This document shows positions 16,121 through 24,075 of a stretch of 24,211 bases of DNA, in pieces. The notes beneath the pieces were generated by a model. That model saw only the letters and a list, made by a program, of their open reading frames with translations, was not told the origin of the DNA and ran no database searches. Each line of letters opens with the position of its first letter. Within the stretch, counting starts at the first letter, position 1. Location: assembly GCA_017445115.1 (NCBI GenBank), contig JAFSUU010000062.1:1-24211 (forward strand). Direction: 5' to 3'. The position numbers were made by a program, and so were the translations under genes. The stretch comes from Clostridia bacterium (GTDB lineage Bacteria > Bacillota_A > Clostridia > Oscillospirales > CAG-272).

Positions 16121-16149
16121 ATTATATCAAATAACGATCCTTTTTTCAA
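16121..16149 (-). promoter_or_regulatory. Sigma-A promoter for the exonuclease gene
   Basis: On the minus strand, TTGAAA (16149-16144) and TATAAT (16126-16121) are separated by exactly 17 bases. It lies about 58 bases before the GTG start. Confidence 0.8.
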
Positions 16150-16173
16150 TACCCGATAAAGATTTTTTTCAGA

Positions 16174-16202
16174 TTGACTTTTATCGCAATAAGGGATATA
16201 AT
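16174..16202 (+). promoter_or_regulatory. Sigma-A promoter for the sufC-sufB operon
   Basis: TTGACT (16174-16179) and TATAAT (16197-16202) with a 17-base spacer, about 33 bases before the sufC start. Only 24 bp separate its -35 from that of the divergent promoter, so one regulator could act on both. No clear operator palindrome was found between them. Confidence 0.85.
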
Positions 16203-16234
16203 ATTATGAGATATAATGTCAATACGGAGGCGCT

Positions 16235-16960
16235 ATGCTTGAATTCAGAAACGTCACGTTCTCGGTAGAGGACGGCGGCGCGGACAAAGATATATTAAAG
16301 AACGTCAGCCTTAAGATCGACGACAGATTCACGGCGATCACGGGGCCGAACGGAGGCGGCAAATCCACCTTCGCCAAGCTCGCCGCGGGGATCTATACGC
16401 CGACGGGCGGCAGAATATTCTTCGACGGCGAGGACATAACGGACCTGTCCGTCACAGATCGCGCGAAACGCGGAGTCTCCTTCGCGTTCCAGCAGCCGGT
16501 AAAATTCAAGGGCATCACGGTGCGCGACCTCATCTCGATCGCCGCGGGCGGGGAAGTGTCGTTCGCGAGAGCGTGCTCGTACCTCTCCGAGGTCGGACTT
16601 TGCGCCAAGGATTACGTCGACCGCGAGGTCAACGCGTCGCTCTCGGGCGGCGAGCTCAAGCGCATCGAGATCGCAACTGTCATGGCGAGAGGGACGAAAC
16701 TCTCGATTTTCGACGAGCCGGAAGCCGGCATCGACCTCTGGAGCTTCAACAACCTCATCAAAGTCTTCGAGAATTTGCAGAAAAAGATCGGCGGCTCGAT
16801 CATAATTATCTCCCATCAGGAGAGGATCCTCAGCATCGCCGAGAGGATAATCGTCCTCACCGCGGGCGAGGTCACCGGTGACGGTACGCCGGACGAGATC
16901 ATGCCGACGCTGCTCTCGGGCGACAAATTCTGCCCGACGATAGAAGAAAAGTTTTCATAA
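16235..16960 (+). CDS. sufC: SufC-type Fe-S assembly ATPase
   Basis: A 241-residue soluble ABC ATPase that powers iron-sulfur cluster assembly on its SufB partner. Walker A GPNGGGKST is at 37-45, the signature LSGGELKRIEIA at 136-147, Walker B LSIFDEPEAGID at 156-167 with E161, and the switch His at 194 (SHQE). FAFQQPVKFKGIT and DEPEAGID are typical of SufC rather than of transporter ATPases, and no permease is nearby. GGAGG at 16226-16230 is the ribosome site. The sufB-like gene starts 15 bases downstream. With only SufC and one SufB-like gene, the pair fits the minimal SUF-like (SMS) system described for anaerobic archaea and bacteria. Confidence 0.93.
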   Translation: MLEFRNVTFSVEDGGADKDILKNVSLKIDDRFTAITGPNGGGKSTFAKLAAGIYTPTGGRIFFDGEDITDLSVTDRAKRGVSFAFQQPVKFKGITVRDLISIAAGGEVSFARACSYLSEVGLCAKDYVDREVNASLSGGELKRIEIATVMARGTKLSIFDEPEAGIDLWSFNNLIKVFENLQKKIGGSIIIISHQERILSIAERIIVLTAGEVTGDGTPDEIMPTLLSGDKFCPTIEEKFS

Positions 16961-16975
16961 GAGAGGGCGGGATAG

Positions 16976-17893
16976 ATGGATAAGATACAGCAGGACCTTC
17001 TCGAGAAGGTCGCGGATATACACGGAACTCCGCTCGGAGCCTATAACATCAGAGCGAACGGAAAAGCCGCCGGCAGAGCGTCCACCGCGAACATCGTCAT
17101 CACGACGAAAGAGGACAAGCCCGGCATCGATATAACTATTGCACCCGGAACTAAAAACGAGTCCGTCCACATCCCCGTCGTCATCTCGGAGACCGGACTC
17201 CACGACATGGTCTGCAACGACTTTTACGTCGGAGAGGGCGCGGACGTCGTCATCGTCGCGGGGTGCGGGATACACAACGCGGGCGCCGACGAGACCGCTC
17301 ACGACGGCATCCACTCGTTCCACGTCGGACGCGGAGCAAAGGTGAAATATATCGAGAAGCACTACGGGGAGGGAGAAGGCTCCGGCAACAGGATAATGAA
17401 TCCCACGACGCTCATCTATCTTGCCGAGGACGCCTATATGGAACTCGAGACCACGCAGATCAAGGGGATCACCTCGACCGAAAGACGTACCTCGGCGAAA
17501 CTCGCCGACCGCTCGACTCTCATCATAAAAGAAAAGGTCATGACGCATGGCTCTCAGCACTCAGACACCGATTTCGAGGTCGACCTCGACGGCGAGGACT
17601 GCTCCTGCAAAGTCACCTCGCGCTCCGTCGCAAAGGATTCTTCAACGCAAGTACTCAAGACGAACGTTCGCGGTAATAATAAATGTTACGGTCACACGGA
17701 ATGCGACGCCATTATCATGGATGAAGCGAAGGTTTCCGCTATACCGCAGGTCGTCGCCGCGTCGGTCGACGCAACACTGATCCACGAGGCGGCGATAGGG
17801 AAGATCGCGGGCGAACAGCTCACGAAGCTGATGACTCTCGGGCTGACAGAAAAAGAAGCCGAGGAGCAGATAATCTCCGGCTTCCTCAAATAA
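16976..17893 (+). CDS. sufB: SufB-like Fe-S scaffold subunit (SufBD family, short form)
   Basis: A 305-residue protein of the SufB/SufD family, much shorter than the roughly 470-residue SufB of full SUF operons and matching the compact SmsB type. The C-terminal core is clear: NKCYGHTECDAIIMDEA (C237, H240, C243), VDATLIHEAAIGKI with H270, and LGLTEKEAEEQIISGFL. H-bonded beta-helix repeats fill residues about 60-230, with extra Cys at 80, 97, 209 and 211. It would build the cluster together with SufC; no cysteine desulfurase or SufU is in the window, so the sulfur source is elsewhere or inorganic. It shares the sufC transcript. SmsB is an equally valid name. Confidence 0.88.
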   Translation: MDKIQQDLLEKVADIHGTPLGAYNIRANGKAAGRASTANIVITTKEDKPGIDITIAPGTKNESVHIPVVISETGLHDMVCNDFYVGEGADVVIVAGCGIHNAGADETAHDGIHSFHVGRGAKVKYIEKHYGEGEGSGNRIMNPTTLIYLAEDAYMELETTQIKGITSTERRTSAKLADRSTLIIKEKVMTHGSQHSDTDFEVDLDGEDCSCKVTSRSVAKDSSTQVLKTNVRGNNKCYGHTECDAIIMDEAKVSAIPQVVAASVDATLIHEAAIGKIAGEQLTKLMTLGLTEKEAEEQIISGFLK

Positions 17894-17926
17894 AACGGAT
17901 CACTATTGTCAACGGAGGATAATATA

Positions 17927-18550
17927 ATGGACGAAAAAAATAATGTGTTTGATCCCCGCGTCAGACGCGGTCTCTTTATCCTTACGGTCGTCGCAGCGGC
18001 TTACTGCCTCGTCTCGACGATCCTCCTTTTAGTGACGAGGCAGCTCTTTTCCGGTACGTACCGCATTGCGCTGATCGTCTTCGCTGTCTCTTTCGTGTTC
18101 AGGATCGCGACGTGGGCGTTTCTCTACTTTTCGCTGACGGATAACGAGCCGAAGTCCGCGACGCTCAAGACCTGCGCCTCTGTAGCGCGCATACTCAACG
18201 ACACGTTCAATCTCTTTACGTTCATCGTCTTTATCGTTCTGGCGATACTCCACATGACCGAGATATTCCTCGTCTTCGCGCTTTTCGTCGGATTCGAGGC
18301 GGTCGCCCTTTTCAAGCAGGTCAAGCTGATCTATTCGCTTCCCGAGGCGGCAAGCGGAAAGATCGCGCGTCCCGGCCGCTCGGTCGTCGTTTTCACGGCA
18401 CTGTCCTTCATCGCGGTCGCCGCGCTCGCATGGCTTATTATGAGCTCGTCAGAAGTGCTCGTCGCCGACGGATACATCGTCACTTTCCTCGTCTCACTCG
18501 GCGTGTATAAGATCGCCATGATCGCCGGGCTGTGGGCGTATACGAAGTGA
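17927..18550 (+). CDS. Six-helix membrane protein of unknown function
   Basis: A 207-residue protein with six predicted membrane helices (about 15-36, 46-68, 94-110, 113-129, 152-172, 183-205) and a short charged N-terminus. The ATG at 17927 has GGAGG (17914-17918) 8 bases before it; a TTG seven codons upstream has none. It lies 33 bases after sufB with no terminator between, so it is probably co-transcribed, but nothing in the sequence ties it to Fe-S assembly. No conserved charged residue pattern of a known transporter is visible. Family not recognised. Confidence 0.7.
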   Translation: MDEKNNVFDPRVRRGLFILTVVAAAYCLVSTILLLVTRQLFSGTYRIALIVFAVSFVFRIATWAFLYFSLTDNEPKSATLKTCASVARILNDTFNLFTFIVFIVLAILHMTEIFLVFALFVGFEAVALFKQVKLIYSLPEAASGKIARPGRSVVVFTALSFIAVAALAWLIMSSSEVLVADGYIVTFLVSLGVYKIAMIAGLWAYTK

Positions 18551-18577
18551 TCGGGGTTAAATAACGAAAGAATTGAT

Positions 18578-18613
18578 GCGGGGAGGACTTTTTCCAAAAA
18601 AAGTCCTCCCCGC
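18578..18613 (+). terminator. Strong hairpin closing the suf operon
   Basis: A perfect 16-bp stem (GCGGGGAGGACTTTTT at 18578-18593 with 18598-18613) and a 4-base loop, 27 bases after the membrane protein stop. Same family as the hairpin after the endolysin gene. No clean T run follows, so termination is likely but not certain. Confidence 0.65.
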
Positions 18614-18667
18614 GCCATTTTCAAAAAATCTTTGGAAGGGTTTTTTATTATGTTGACGATATTCCTC

Positions 18668-18774
18668 ATCCGGCGCAACGCGTCGGATATCATCTGACCG
18701 CAGGGCAGATATCATACCGGCAGCCACGCTGCCGGTATATCATATTTCAAAGCGTAAGATTTGAAATATATCAT
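18668..18774. repeat. Array of four hairpins joined by ATATCAT linkers
   Basis: Four hairpins: ATCCGGCGC/GCGTCGGAT (18668-18688), ATCTGACC/GGGCAGAT (18692-18710), ACCGGCAGC/GCTGCCGGT (18716-18736, perfect) and ATTTCAAA/TTTGAAAT (18744-18767). The heptamer ATATCAT follows each (18687, 18709, 18737, 18768). The layout copies the ATATCGA array at 12211-12338, including the last hairpin, but with a different linker throughout. Confidence 0.8.
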
Positions 18775-18826
18775 TTTCTGCGCGACAGGTTATTGCAAAA
18801 AAACCTCTATCCGAAAACTCCCAACG

Positions 18827-18932
18827 CTGTTATCCTGAACGCAGTGAGGGATCTCCTTAGCATAATGTTACTCTGTGTATGGGAGATCCTTCACTTCGTT
18901 GCGCTTTGCTCCACTCCGTTCGAGGATGACAG
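18827..18932. repeat. Imperfect inverted repeat with GGATCTCC/GGAGATCC core arms
   Basis: Outer arms CTGTTATCCTGAAC (18827-18840) and GTTCGAGGATGACAG (18918-18932) pair with one indel; inner arms AACGCAGTGAGGGATCTCC (18838-18856) pair with 18881-18900. Elements with a CCTGAACG/GGATCTC motif are frequent between genes in gut Clostridia. No transposase is coded inside, so it is a MITE- or REP-like relic. Confidence 0.65.
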
Positions 18933-18995
18933 TTTTGTTTGTTCACTTTCAGTTATTTCGTACACGAAAAACCGTAACGCTTGCTGCGCAAGCTA

Positions 18996-19078
18996 CACCT
19001 CATCCGTCGAGGCAAGCTCGACACCTTCCCCGACCGTCGGGGTCCTCAAAACTCGCAAAACGAGTTTTGGGGTTCGCG
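18996..19078 (+). repeat. Left copy of an 80-bp inverted repeat pair
   Basis: Runs from CACCTCATCC (18996-19005) through CCTTCCCC (19024-19031) and GGGGTCCTCAAAA (19039-19051) to TTTTGGGGTTCGCG (19065-19078). Each of these blocks has an exact reverse-complement partner at 19381-19457. Its inner hairpin is AAAACTCG/CGAGTTTT, which differs from that of the right copy. Confidence 0.8.
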
Positions 19079-19380
19079 TCTTAGGGGAAGGCTTGGTACG
19101 AGCCGTTCCCTACGGGGTCGGCGGGGTACTTTTTCGTCTATTTTCTGTCGATAATTGAGTATATAATCTCTGTTTGCAAACAAAAAGCAAAGCGCCCGTA
19201 CCAAGGCTCCCTCCGGGAGGTAGCGTAGCGGGGGCGCGGTAGTGAATGACAGTCCGGGGGACTGTCAGAGCCGCGACCTGACCGAGCCAGCAGGCGAGAC
19301 GCTGTCAGCGGAGCTGACTGAGGGAGCCGGCGGTATGAACGAGATTATTAACGGCGGGCTCCTTCCGTCTCGCCTGCTTC
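19079..19380. other. Structured non-coding spacer inside the inverted pair
   Basis: About 300 bp without a plausible gene but dense in palindromes: GGCTTGGTAC (19090-19099) facing GTACCAAGGC (19198-19207); TGACAGTCC/GGACTGTCA (19247-19267, perfect); and a perfect 12-bp pair GCAGGCGAGACG (19290-19301) with 19366-19377 enclosing a GGAGCC/GGCTCC stem. It could fold into a branched RNA, or be stacked repeat insertions. Open frames here are unlike any protein. Confidence 0.5.
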
Positions 19381-19457
19381 CGCGAACCCCAAAAATCTGA
19401 CGATTTTTGAGGACCCCGAAAGAGGGGAAGGGGGACCGCGGAGCGGTGGATGAGGTG
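19381..19457 (-). repeat. Right copy of the 80-bp inverted repeat pair
   Basis: Begins CGCGAACCCCAAAA (19381-19394), then TTTTGAGGACCCC (19405-19417), GGGGAAGG (19424-19431) and ends GGATGAGGTG (19448-19457), mirroring the left copy. The inner hairpin here is AAAAATC/GATTTTT. The conserved flanks with an exchanged hairpin tip show compensatory drift. Confidence 0.8.
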
Positions 19458-19496
19458 GAAATTATCGTTTTCGTGTACTATATCTCTGTTCGCCTT

Positions 19497-19587
19497 GAAA
19501 CTTCTTCCGAGAAGTTTCGAGGGGGTGAAGGGGGGAGCATTTTCAAATGCTCCCCCTTGATTTTAACACATTTTCGTCAAAATGTGT
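19497..19587 (+). terminator. Three hairpins before the GGDEF/EAL promoter
   Basis: GAAACTTC/GAAGTTTC (19497-19518), a 12-bp stem GGGGGAGCATTT/AAATGCTCCCCC (19531-19556) followed by TTGATTTT, and ACACATTTT/AAAATGTGT (19567-19587). The middle one is a likely terminator shielding the downstream gene from read-through and is related to the GGGGAG hairpins elsewhere in the window. Confidence 0.55.
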
Positions 19588-19596
19588 AATTTTGGC

Positions 19597-19625
19597 TTGC
19601 ATTAACTGTATTTTTATGTTATAAT
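19597..19625 (+). promoter_or_regulatory. Sigma-A promoter of the GGDEF/EAL gene
   Basis: TTGCAT (19597-19602) and TATAAT (19620-19625) with a 17-base spacer. The likely leader is about 75 bases long. No riboswitch fold was recognised in it. Confidence 0.75.
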
Positions 19626-19692
19626 ATACTGAATTAATATAATTTTCACGCTGGTTTCCCGCTTTTTGACCGGACATTACGTTTTTGCGATC

Positions 19693-19708
19693 AGGAGGAT
19701 ATGTTTTG
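19693..19708 (+). promoter_or_regulatory. Ribosome binding site selecting a TTG start
   Basis: AGGAGG (19693-19698) stands 7 bases before the in-frame TTG at 19706. The ATG at 19701 is only 2 bases away from the site, out of frame and stops after two codons, so it is not the start. Confidence 0.75.
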
Positions 19709-22700
19709 AACAGCACGGAAAAATACAGCTTTGACCCGAAAACGCAGGAATTTCTTGAAAATATGGCGATACCGCTTGCCGTATATCAGTTCATCGACCA
19801 GCGGGTGGTGACGATCGTTCTGTCACAGGGCTTTTGCGATGAATTCGGATTCAAAAGCCGCGAGCAGGCTTACTACGTCATGGACAACGATATGTATCGC
19901 GCTACGCACGCGGATGATAAGAACCGCGTCGCGGACGCCGCATACCGTTTTGCCGCGTTCGACGAACCGTTCGACGTCGTTTACCGCACAAAAACGCTGA
20001 AGGATCCCGACTATATCATACTTCACGCTTACGGCAAGAGCATCTGTCCCGAACCCGGGGTGCGCCTTTGCCTTGCATGGTACGCCCATGAAGGACAGTA
20101 TGCGCCGGGCGAAGAAGGTCAAGAGTGCGTCCTCAATCAGGTTATGAGCCGGTTTTTGTCGGAAGAGAGCCAGTACCGCGGCACGTACTTCGACTATATG
20201 ACCGGTCTGCCGAATATGGCGCATTTTTACGAACTTGCGGAAGCCGGACGGGGGAGGATCCGCGGGGAGAACAAGGATACCGCCGTCATCTTCTTCGATC
20301 TGACCGATCTTAAACGTTTTAACGAAAGATACGGCTTCAGCGAAGGCGACCGCCTTATTCGCGCCGTCGCGTCCGTTCTGTCAAAGCATTTCAGCAACGA
20401 AAACTGCGCGAGATTTGCCCAGGACCATTTCGCCGCGTTTGCGCCGGAAGAGGGACTGAATGAGCGCCTTGAAGCGGTCATCGCCGACGTCGCCGCCGTC
20501 AACGAAGGCAAAACTCTCCCGATAAGGATAGGCGTTTATCCCGACCGTGTCGAAGAGGTTGAGATCGGAACGGCGTGCGACCGCGCGAGACTTGCGGCAG
20601 ATTACCGCAAATGGAGCAAAGAATCATATTATTTGTACTATGATCTAAATATGATGGCGGAGGAGAAAAACCGCCAGGAGATAATCGAAAGCCTCGACAA
20701 AGCCATTGAAGAAGGCTGGATCAAGGTGTACTTTCAGCCGATCGTCCGCTCGCTGAACGGCAAGGTGTGCGAGGTGGAAGCGCTGGCGCGCTGGGACGAT
20801 CCCGTCCGCGGACTTCTGTTTCCTTCGTCGTTTATCCCGGTCCTTGAAAACAATAAGCTCATCACCAAGCTCGATCTGTGCGTGGTGCGTCAGGTCCTTG
20901 ATACCATGCACGACAACGACGAAAAAGGGATCATGAACATACCGGTCTCGATCAACTTTTCACGCGCGGACTTTGACTCCTGCGATCTCGTAAATGAGAT
21001 CTGCACTATGGTCGACGAAGCGCATGTCGACCGGAATCTGCTTCATATCGAGATCACCGAGAGCATCGTCGGAAGCGATTTCGAGTATATGAAAGAACAG
21101 GTGGAACGCTTCCGCGCAAAAGGATTCCAGGTCTGGATGGACGACTTCGGCAGCGGATATTCTTCACTTGACGTCCTTCAGAGCATAAAGTTCGACCTGA
21201 TAAAGTTCGATATGGCCTTTATGAGGAGGCTCGACGAAGGGGACAGCGGAAAGATAATCCTCACCGAGCTGATGAAGATGGCGACCTCTCTCGGCGTCGA
21301 CACGATCTGCGAGGGCGTTGAGACAGAGGAGCAATTAAAGTTCCTTCAGGAAATAGGATGTTCCAAGCTTCAGGGATACTATTTCATGAAACCTTCGCCG
21401 AAGGAAGAGGTCATCAAAAGATACACGGTCGACATAGTCGACGGCATCGAGGATTCTCGCCAGTCAGCTTATTACGACACCATGGGCAAGGTCAACCTTT
21501 ACGACCTTTCCTTCCTTGCAAACAAGGACGACAGCGTCATAAAGAACACTTTCGACACCGTCCCGATGGGCATTATGGAGGTCAACCGCGAGGGCGACAA
21601 GGTAAGATACGTCAGGAGCAACCAGACCTTCCGCGAATTTATGAAACGCGCCTTCGGACTTGACGTTTCCGATTCCGAGCAGGAGTACTCGGTGCTGAAA
21701 GACGGCCACGGTTCCGATATTATGAAAGCCATCGAGGAGTGCCGCAGCAATGAGAACCGCGCGTTCATTGACGAAGAGCTTGAGGACGGATCCGTCGTCC
21801 ATTCATTCCTTCGCCGGATCGTAAGGAACCCGGTGAGCGGCAAGGACTCGTTCGCTATGGCGGTTCTTTCCGTGACGCCGCCCGACGACAGCACGACCTA
21901 CGAGGATATCGCAAAAACGCTCGCCGCCGACTACGTCTGGATCTTCGTCATCGACCCGGATACCGACGAATACATCGGATACTCATCACGCGCCGGCGAC
22001 GATGAACTTTCCGAATATCAGCAGGGTTCCGATTTCTTCGGAACTTCCCGCCGCAACGCGTTGAATATTATCTACAGCGAGGACAGGGAATATTTCCTTA
22101 CGCTTTTCACAAAAGAAAACGTTTTCCGCGACGTGGACACGCAGGGCGCGTTCACGATGACCTACCGGATGATCGATACGGGCGTGCCCGTGTACGTCAA
22201 TATGAAGGCCAGCCGGACAAAGAACGGCAGCCGCCTCATCATGGGCGTCAGCATGATCGACGCGCAGATGAAGCAGCAGGAGGAAGAAAAACAGCTCCGT
22301 CAGGACAGGGCGTCTCTCGGAAGGATCGCCGCACTGTCGCCCGACTATCTCGTCCTTTATACAATCGATCCCGAGACCGGCAATTACACGCAGTACAACG
22401 CGTCGAAAGAATATGAGGGCTTCGGACTCGCGACCCGCGGTGAGAATTTCTTTGCCGACGTGGCGAAGGATTCTCCGAAGGCCATCGCGCCGGAGGATCT
22501 TGAAAGACACCTTCGCGTCCTCTCAAAGGAAAACCTCATTTCCGAAATACAGAAGAACGGTTTCCTGATCCACAATTACCGCATGATCACGGACGGCAAG
22601 CGCATCCCGGTCAGCCTCCGCGCAACGCTTATCCGGGAAGGCGAAGAGGAGAAGATCATCCTCGGCATAACCAACGACGAGGAGGAATACAGGCGCAAAC

Positions 22701-24046
22701 TCGAGAGGGCGTATAAGACTGCGAGCGAAAACGTCGCTATCTATACTCACATCGCCCACGCTCTGGCGCGCGGCTGTACGGACCTGTACTACGTCAATAT
22801 GGACAGCGATGAGTTCATCGCTTTCCACACCGACGACGAGAAGGGCGTCCTCAGCGAGGCGAGAAGGGGTACGGACTTCTTCGAACGCAGCAAGACCGAG
22901 GCGGTGCACTACATTTATGAGGACGACAGAGAAGAGTATCTCAAGACTCTGGACCGCGAATACATCAGAAAAACGCTGAACAATAAAAACGAGCTCGAGC
23001 TGACGTTCCGCAGAATAGAAAAGGGCGCACCGTACTACGTGCAGATGAAGATCTCGCGCATGGAGGACGACGACCGCTTCATCGTTCTGTCCATTTCCGA
23101 CGTTGACGAGCTTATGCGCAAGCGCCGCGCGGAAGAGAGAATCCAGGAAGAGCGGATAATCTATGCCCGTCTCCACGCACTGACCGGTAACTTCATCGTC
23201 GTTTACGTTGTCGACCCCGAGACGAACCGCTACCGCGAGTTCAGCGCCACCAACGATTACGAGAAGAGCTTCGCGCAGGCGAAGGTGGGCGAGGACTTCT
23301 TCACCAAGGTCCGCGAAGTCGCCGCCGAATTCAACTGTCCGGAGGACCTCGACAAGTTCTATACTGCGTTCACCAAAGAAAACGTTTTGTCCGAGGTCGA
23401 GCAAAACGGTATTTTCACTCTGGGCTACAGATTTATGATGGAAGGCAAGCCCACCTACGTACAGATGAAGGCCGCCATGGTGGAAGAGAAGGAAGGGCCG
23501 CGTCTTATCGTCGGACTCAACAATATCGATGCGCAGGTGCGTCAGGAGGAAGGACTGGAACAGCGTCTGGCGCAGGCGCAGTCTATGGCGAGCATGGACG
23601 CTCTCACCGGAGTCAACAACAAGCACGCCTATATCGTTGCTGAAACTCAGATCGACCGCCAGATAGCGGATCGCCGTCAGCCTCCGTTCGCCGTCGTGAT
23701 CTTTGACGTGAACGATCTCAAAAAGGTCAACGACACCGAAGGACACCAGGCGGGCGACCAGTATCTCCGCGACGCCAGCGCGATCATCAGCGGTATCTTC
23801 AAAGCCAGCCCCGTGTTCCGTGTCGGCGGCGATGAATTCGCCGTGATAGTGCAGGGAGAGGACTACAGGCTTATTGGCGCGCTGCTCGAAAAAGTTGAAA
23901 GGCATAATTCGGAAGCAAAGCGCACCGGCGGCATCGTGATCGCCTGCGGATATGCGGAGTATGAGAACGACAGCTGCGTCGCCACCGTATTTGACCGCGC
24001 CGACCGCAGTATGTACGAGAATAAAAATGAACTGAAACAAAAATGA
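19706..24046 (+). CDS. Cyclic-di-GMP enzyme: PAS-degenerate GGDEF-EAL-4x sensor-GGDEF
   Basis: A 1446-residue cytoplasmic protein expected to make and break cyclic di-GMP. Order: PAS-like domain (about 15-130); GGDEF fold (160-315) with the motif changed to AQDHF (238-242), so inactive; EAL phosphodiesterase (325-575) with EAL at 358-360, N417, E449, D479/D480 in DDFGSG, K500, E536 and Q556, so complete; a different PAS-like domain (605-725); four tandem copies of one PAS-like module (about 736-855, 868-990, 1012-1133, 1154-1276), each with a G-x-x-FF and a later KEN or similar motif; and a C-terminal GGDEF (1295-1440) with intact GGDEF at 1374-1378. No RxxD inhibitory site precedes the last GGDEF. 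No membrane helix or signal peptide. It stands alone with its own promoter. Confidence 0.92.
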   Translation: MNSTEKYSFDPKTQEFLENMAIPLAVYQFIDQRVVTIVLSQGFCDEFGFKSREQAYYVMDNDMYRATHADDKNRVADAAYRFAAFDEPFDVVYRTKTLKDPDYIILHAYGKSICPEPGVRLCLAWYAHEGQYAPGEEGQECVLNQVMSRFLSEESQYRGTYFDYMTGLPNMAHFYELAEAGRGRIRGENKDTAVIFFDLTDLKRFNERYGFSEGDRLIRAVASVLSKHFSNENCARFAQDHFAAFAPEEGLNERLEAVIADVAAVNEGKTLPIRIGVYPDRVEEVEIGTACDRARLAADYRKWSKESYYLYYDLNMMAEEKNRQEIIESLDKAIEEGWIKVYFQPIVRSLNGKVCEVEALARWDDPVRGLLFPSSFIPVLENNKLITKLDLCVVRQVLDTMHDNDEKGIMNIPVSINFSRADFDSCDLVNEICTMVDEAHVDRNLLHIEITESIVGSDFEYMKEQVERFRAKGFQVWMDDFGSGYSSLDVLQSIKFDLIKFDMAFMRRLDEGDSGKIILTELMKMATSLGVDTICEGVETEEQLKFLQEIGCSKLQGYYFMKPSPKEEVIKRYTVDIVDGIEDSRQSAYYDTMGKVNLYDLSFLANKDDSVIKNTFDTVPMGIMEVNREGDKVRYVRSNQTFREFMKRAFGLDVSDSEQEYSVLKDGHGSDIMKAIEECRSNENRAFIDEELEDGSVVHSFLRRIVRNPVSGKDSFAMAVLSVTPPDDSTTYEDIAKTLAADYVWIFVIDPDTDEYIGYSSRAGDDELSEYQQGSDFFGTSRRNALNIIYSEDREYFLTLFTKENVFRDVDTQGAFTMTYRMIDTGVPVYVNMKASRTKNGSRLIMGVSMIDAQMKQQEEEKQLRQDRASLGRIAALSPDYLVLYTIDPETGNYTQYNASKEYEGFGLATRGENFFADVAKDSPKAIAPEDLERHLRVLSKENLISEIQKNGFLIHNYRMITDGKRIPVSLRATLIREGEEEKIILGITNDEEEYRRKLERAYKTASENVAIYTHIAHALARGCTDLYYVNMDSDEFIAFHTDDEKGVLSEARRGTDFFERSKTEAVHYIYEDDREEYLKTLDREYIRKTLNNKNELELTFRRIEKGAPYYVQMKISRMEDDDRFIVLSISDVDELMRKRRAEERIQEERIIYARLHALTGNFIVVYVVDPETNRYREFSATNDYEKSFAQAKVGEDFFTKVREVAAEFNCPEDLDKFYTAFTKENVLSEVEQNGIFTLGYRFMMEGKPTYVQMKAAMVEEKEGPRLIVGLNNIDAQVRQEEGLEQRLAQAQSMASMDALTGVNNKHAYIVAETQIDRQIADRRQPPFAVVIFDVNDLKKVNDTEGHQAGDQYLRDASAIISGIFKASPVFRVGGDEFAVIVQGEDYRLIGALLEKVERHNSEAKRTGGIVIACGYAEYENDSCVATVFDRADRSMYENKNELKQK

Positions 24047-24052
24047 CATTCG

Positions 24053-24074
24053 ATCACACAAATATGAGTGTGAT
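24053..24074 (+). terminator. Weak hairpin after the GGDEF/EAL gene
   Basis: ATCACAC (24053-24059) pairs with GTGTGAT (24068-24074) around an 8-base loop, 6 bases after the stop. No T run follows; instead the IS end begins 1 base later, so the original downstream part of the terminator may have been displaced. Confidence 0.4.
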
Positions 24075-24075
24075 G

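Noticed and set aside
18793..19158. 121-codon open frame in the repeat island
   Set aside because: It runs across several inverted repeats, lacks a ribosome site and has no protein-like pattern.
19407..19589. 60-codon open frame before the GGDEF/EAL promoter
   Set aside because: It lies across an inverted repeat and two hairpins, with no ribosome site.
19701..19709. Two-codon leader frame (ATG TTT TGA) overlapping the TTG start
   Set aside because: The AGGAGG is only 2 bases away from this ATG, too close for use; the overlap is probably chance.
22523..24061. Long minus-strand open frame (512 codons) opposite the GGDEF/EAL gene
   Set aside because: It is the mirror of a GC-rich gene with clear domains; its own translation shows no domain pattern and has no ribosome site of note.
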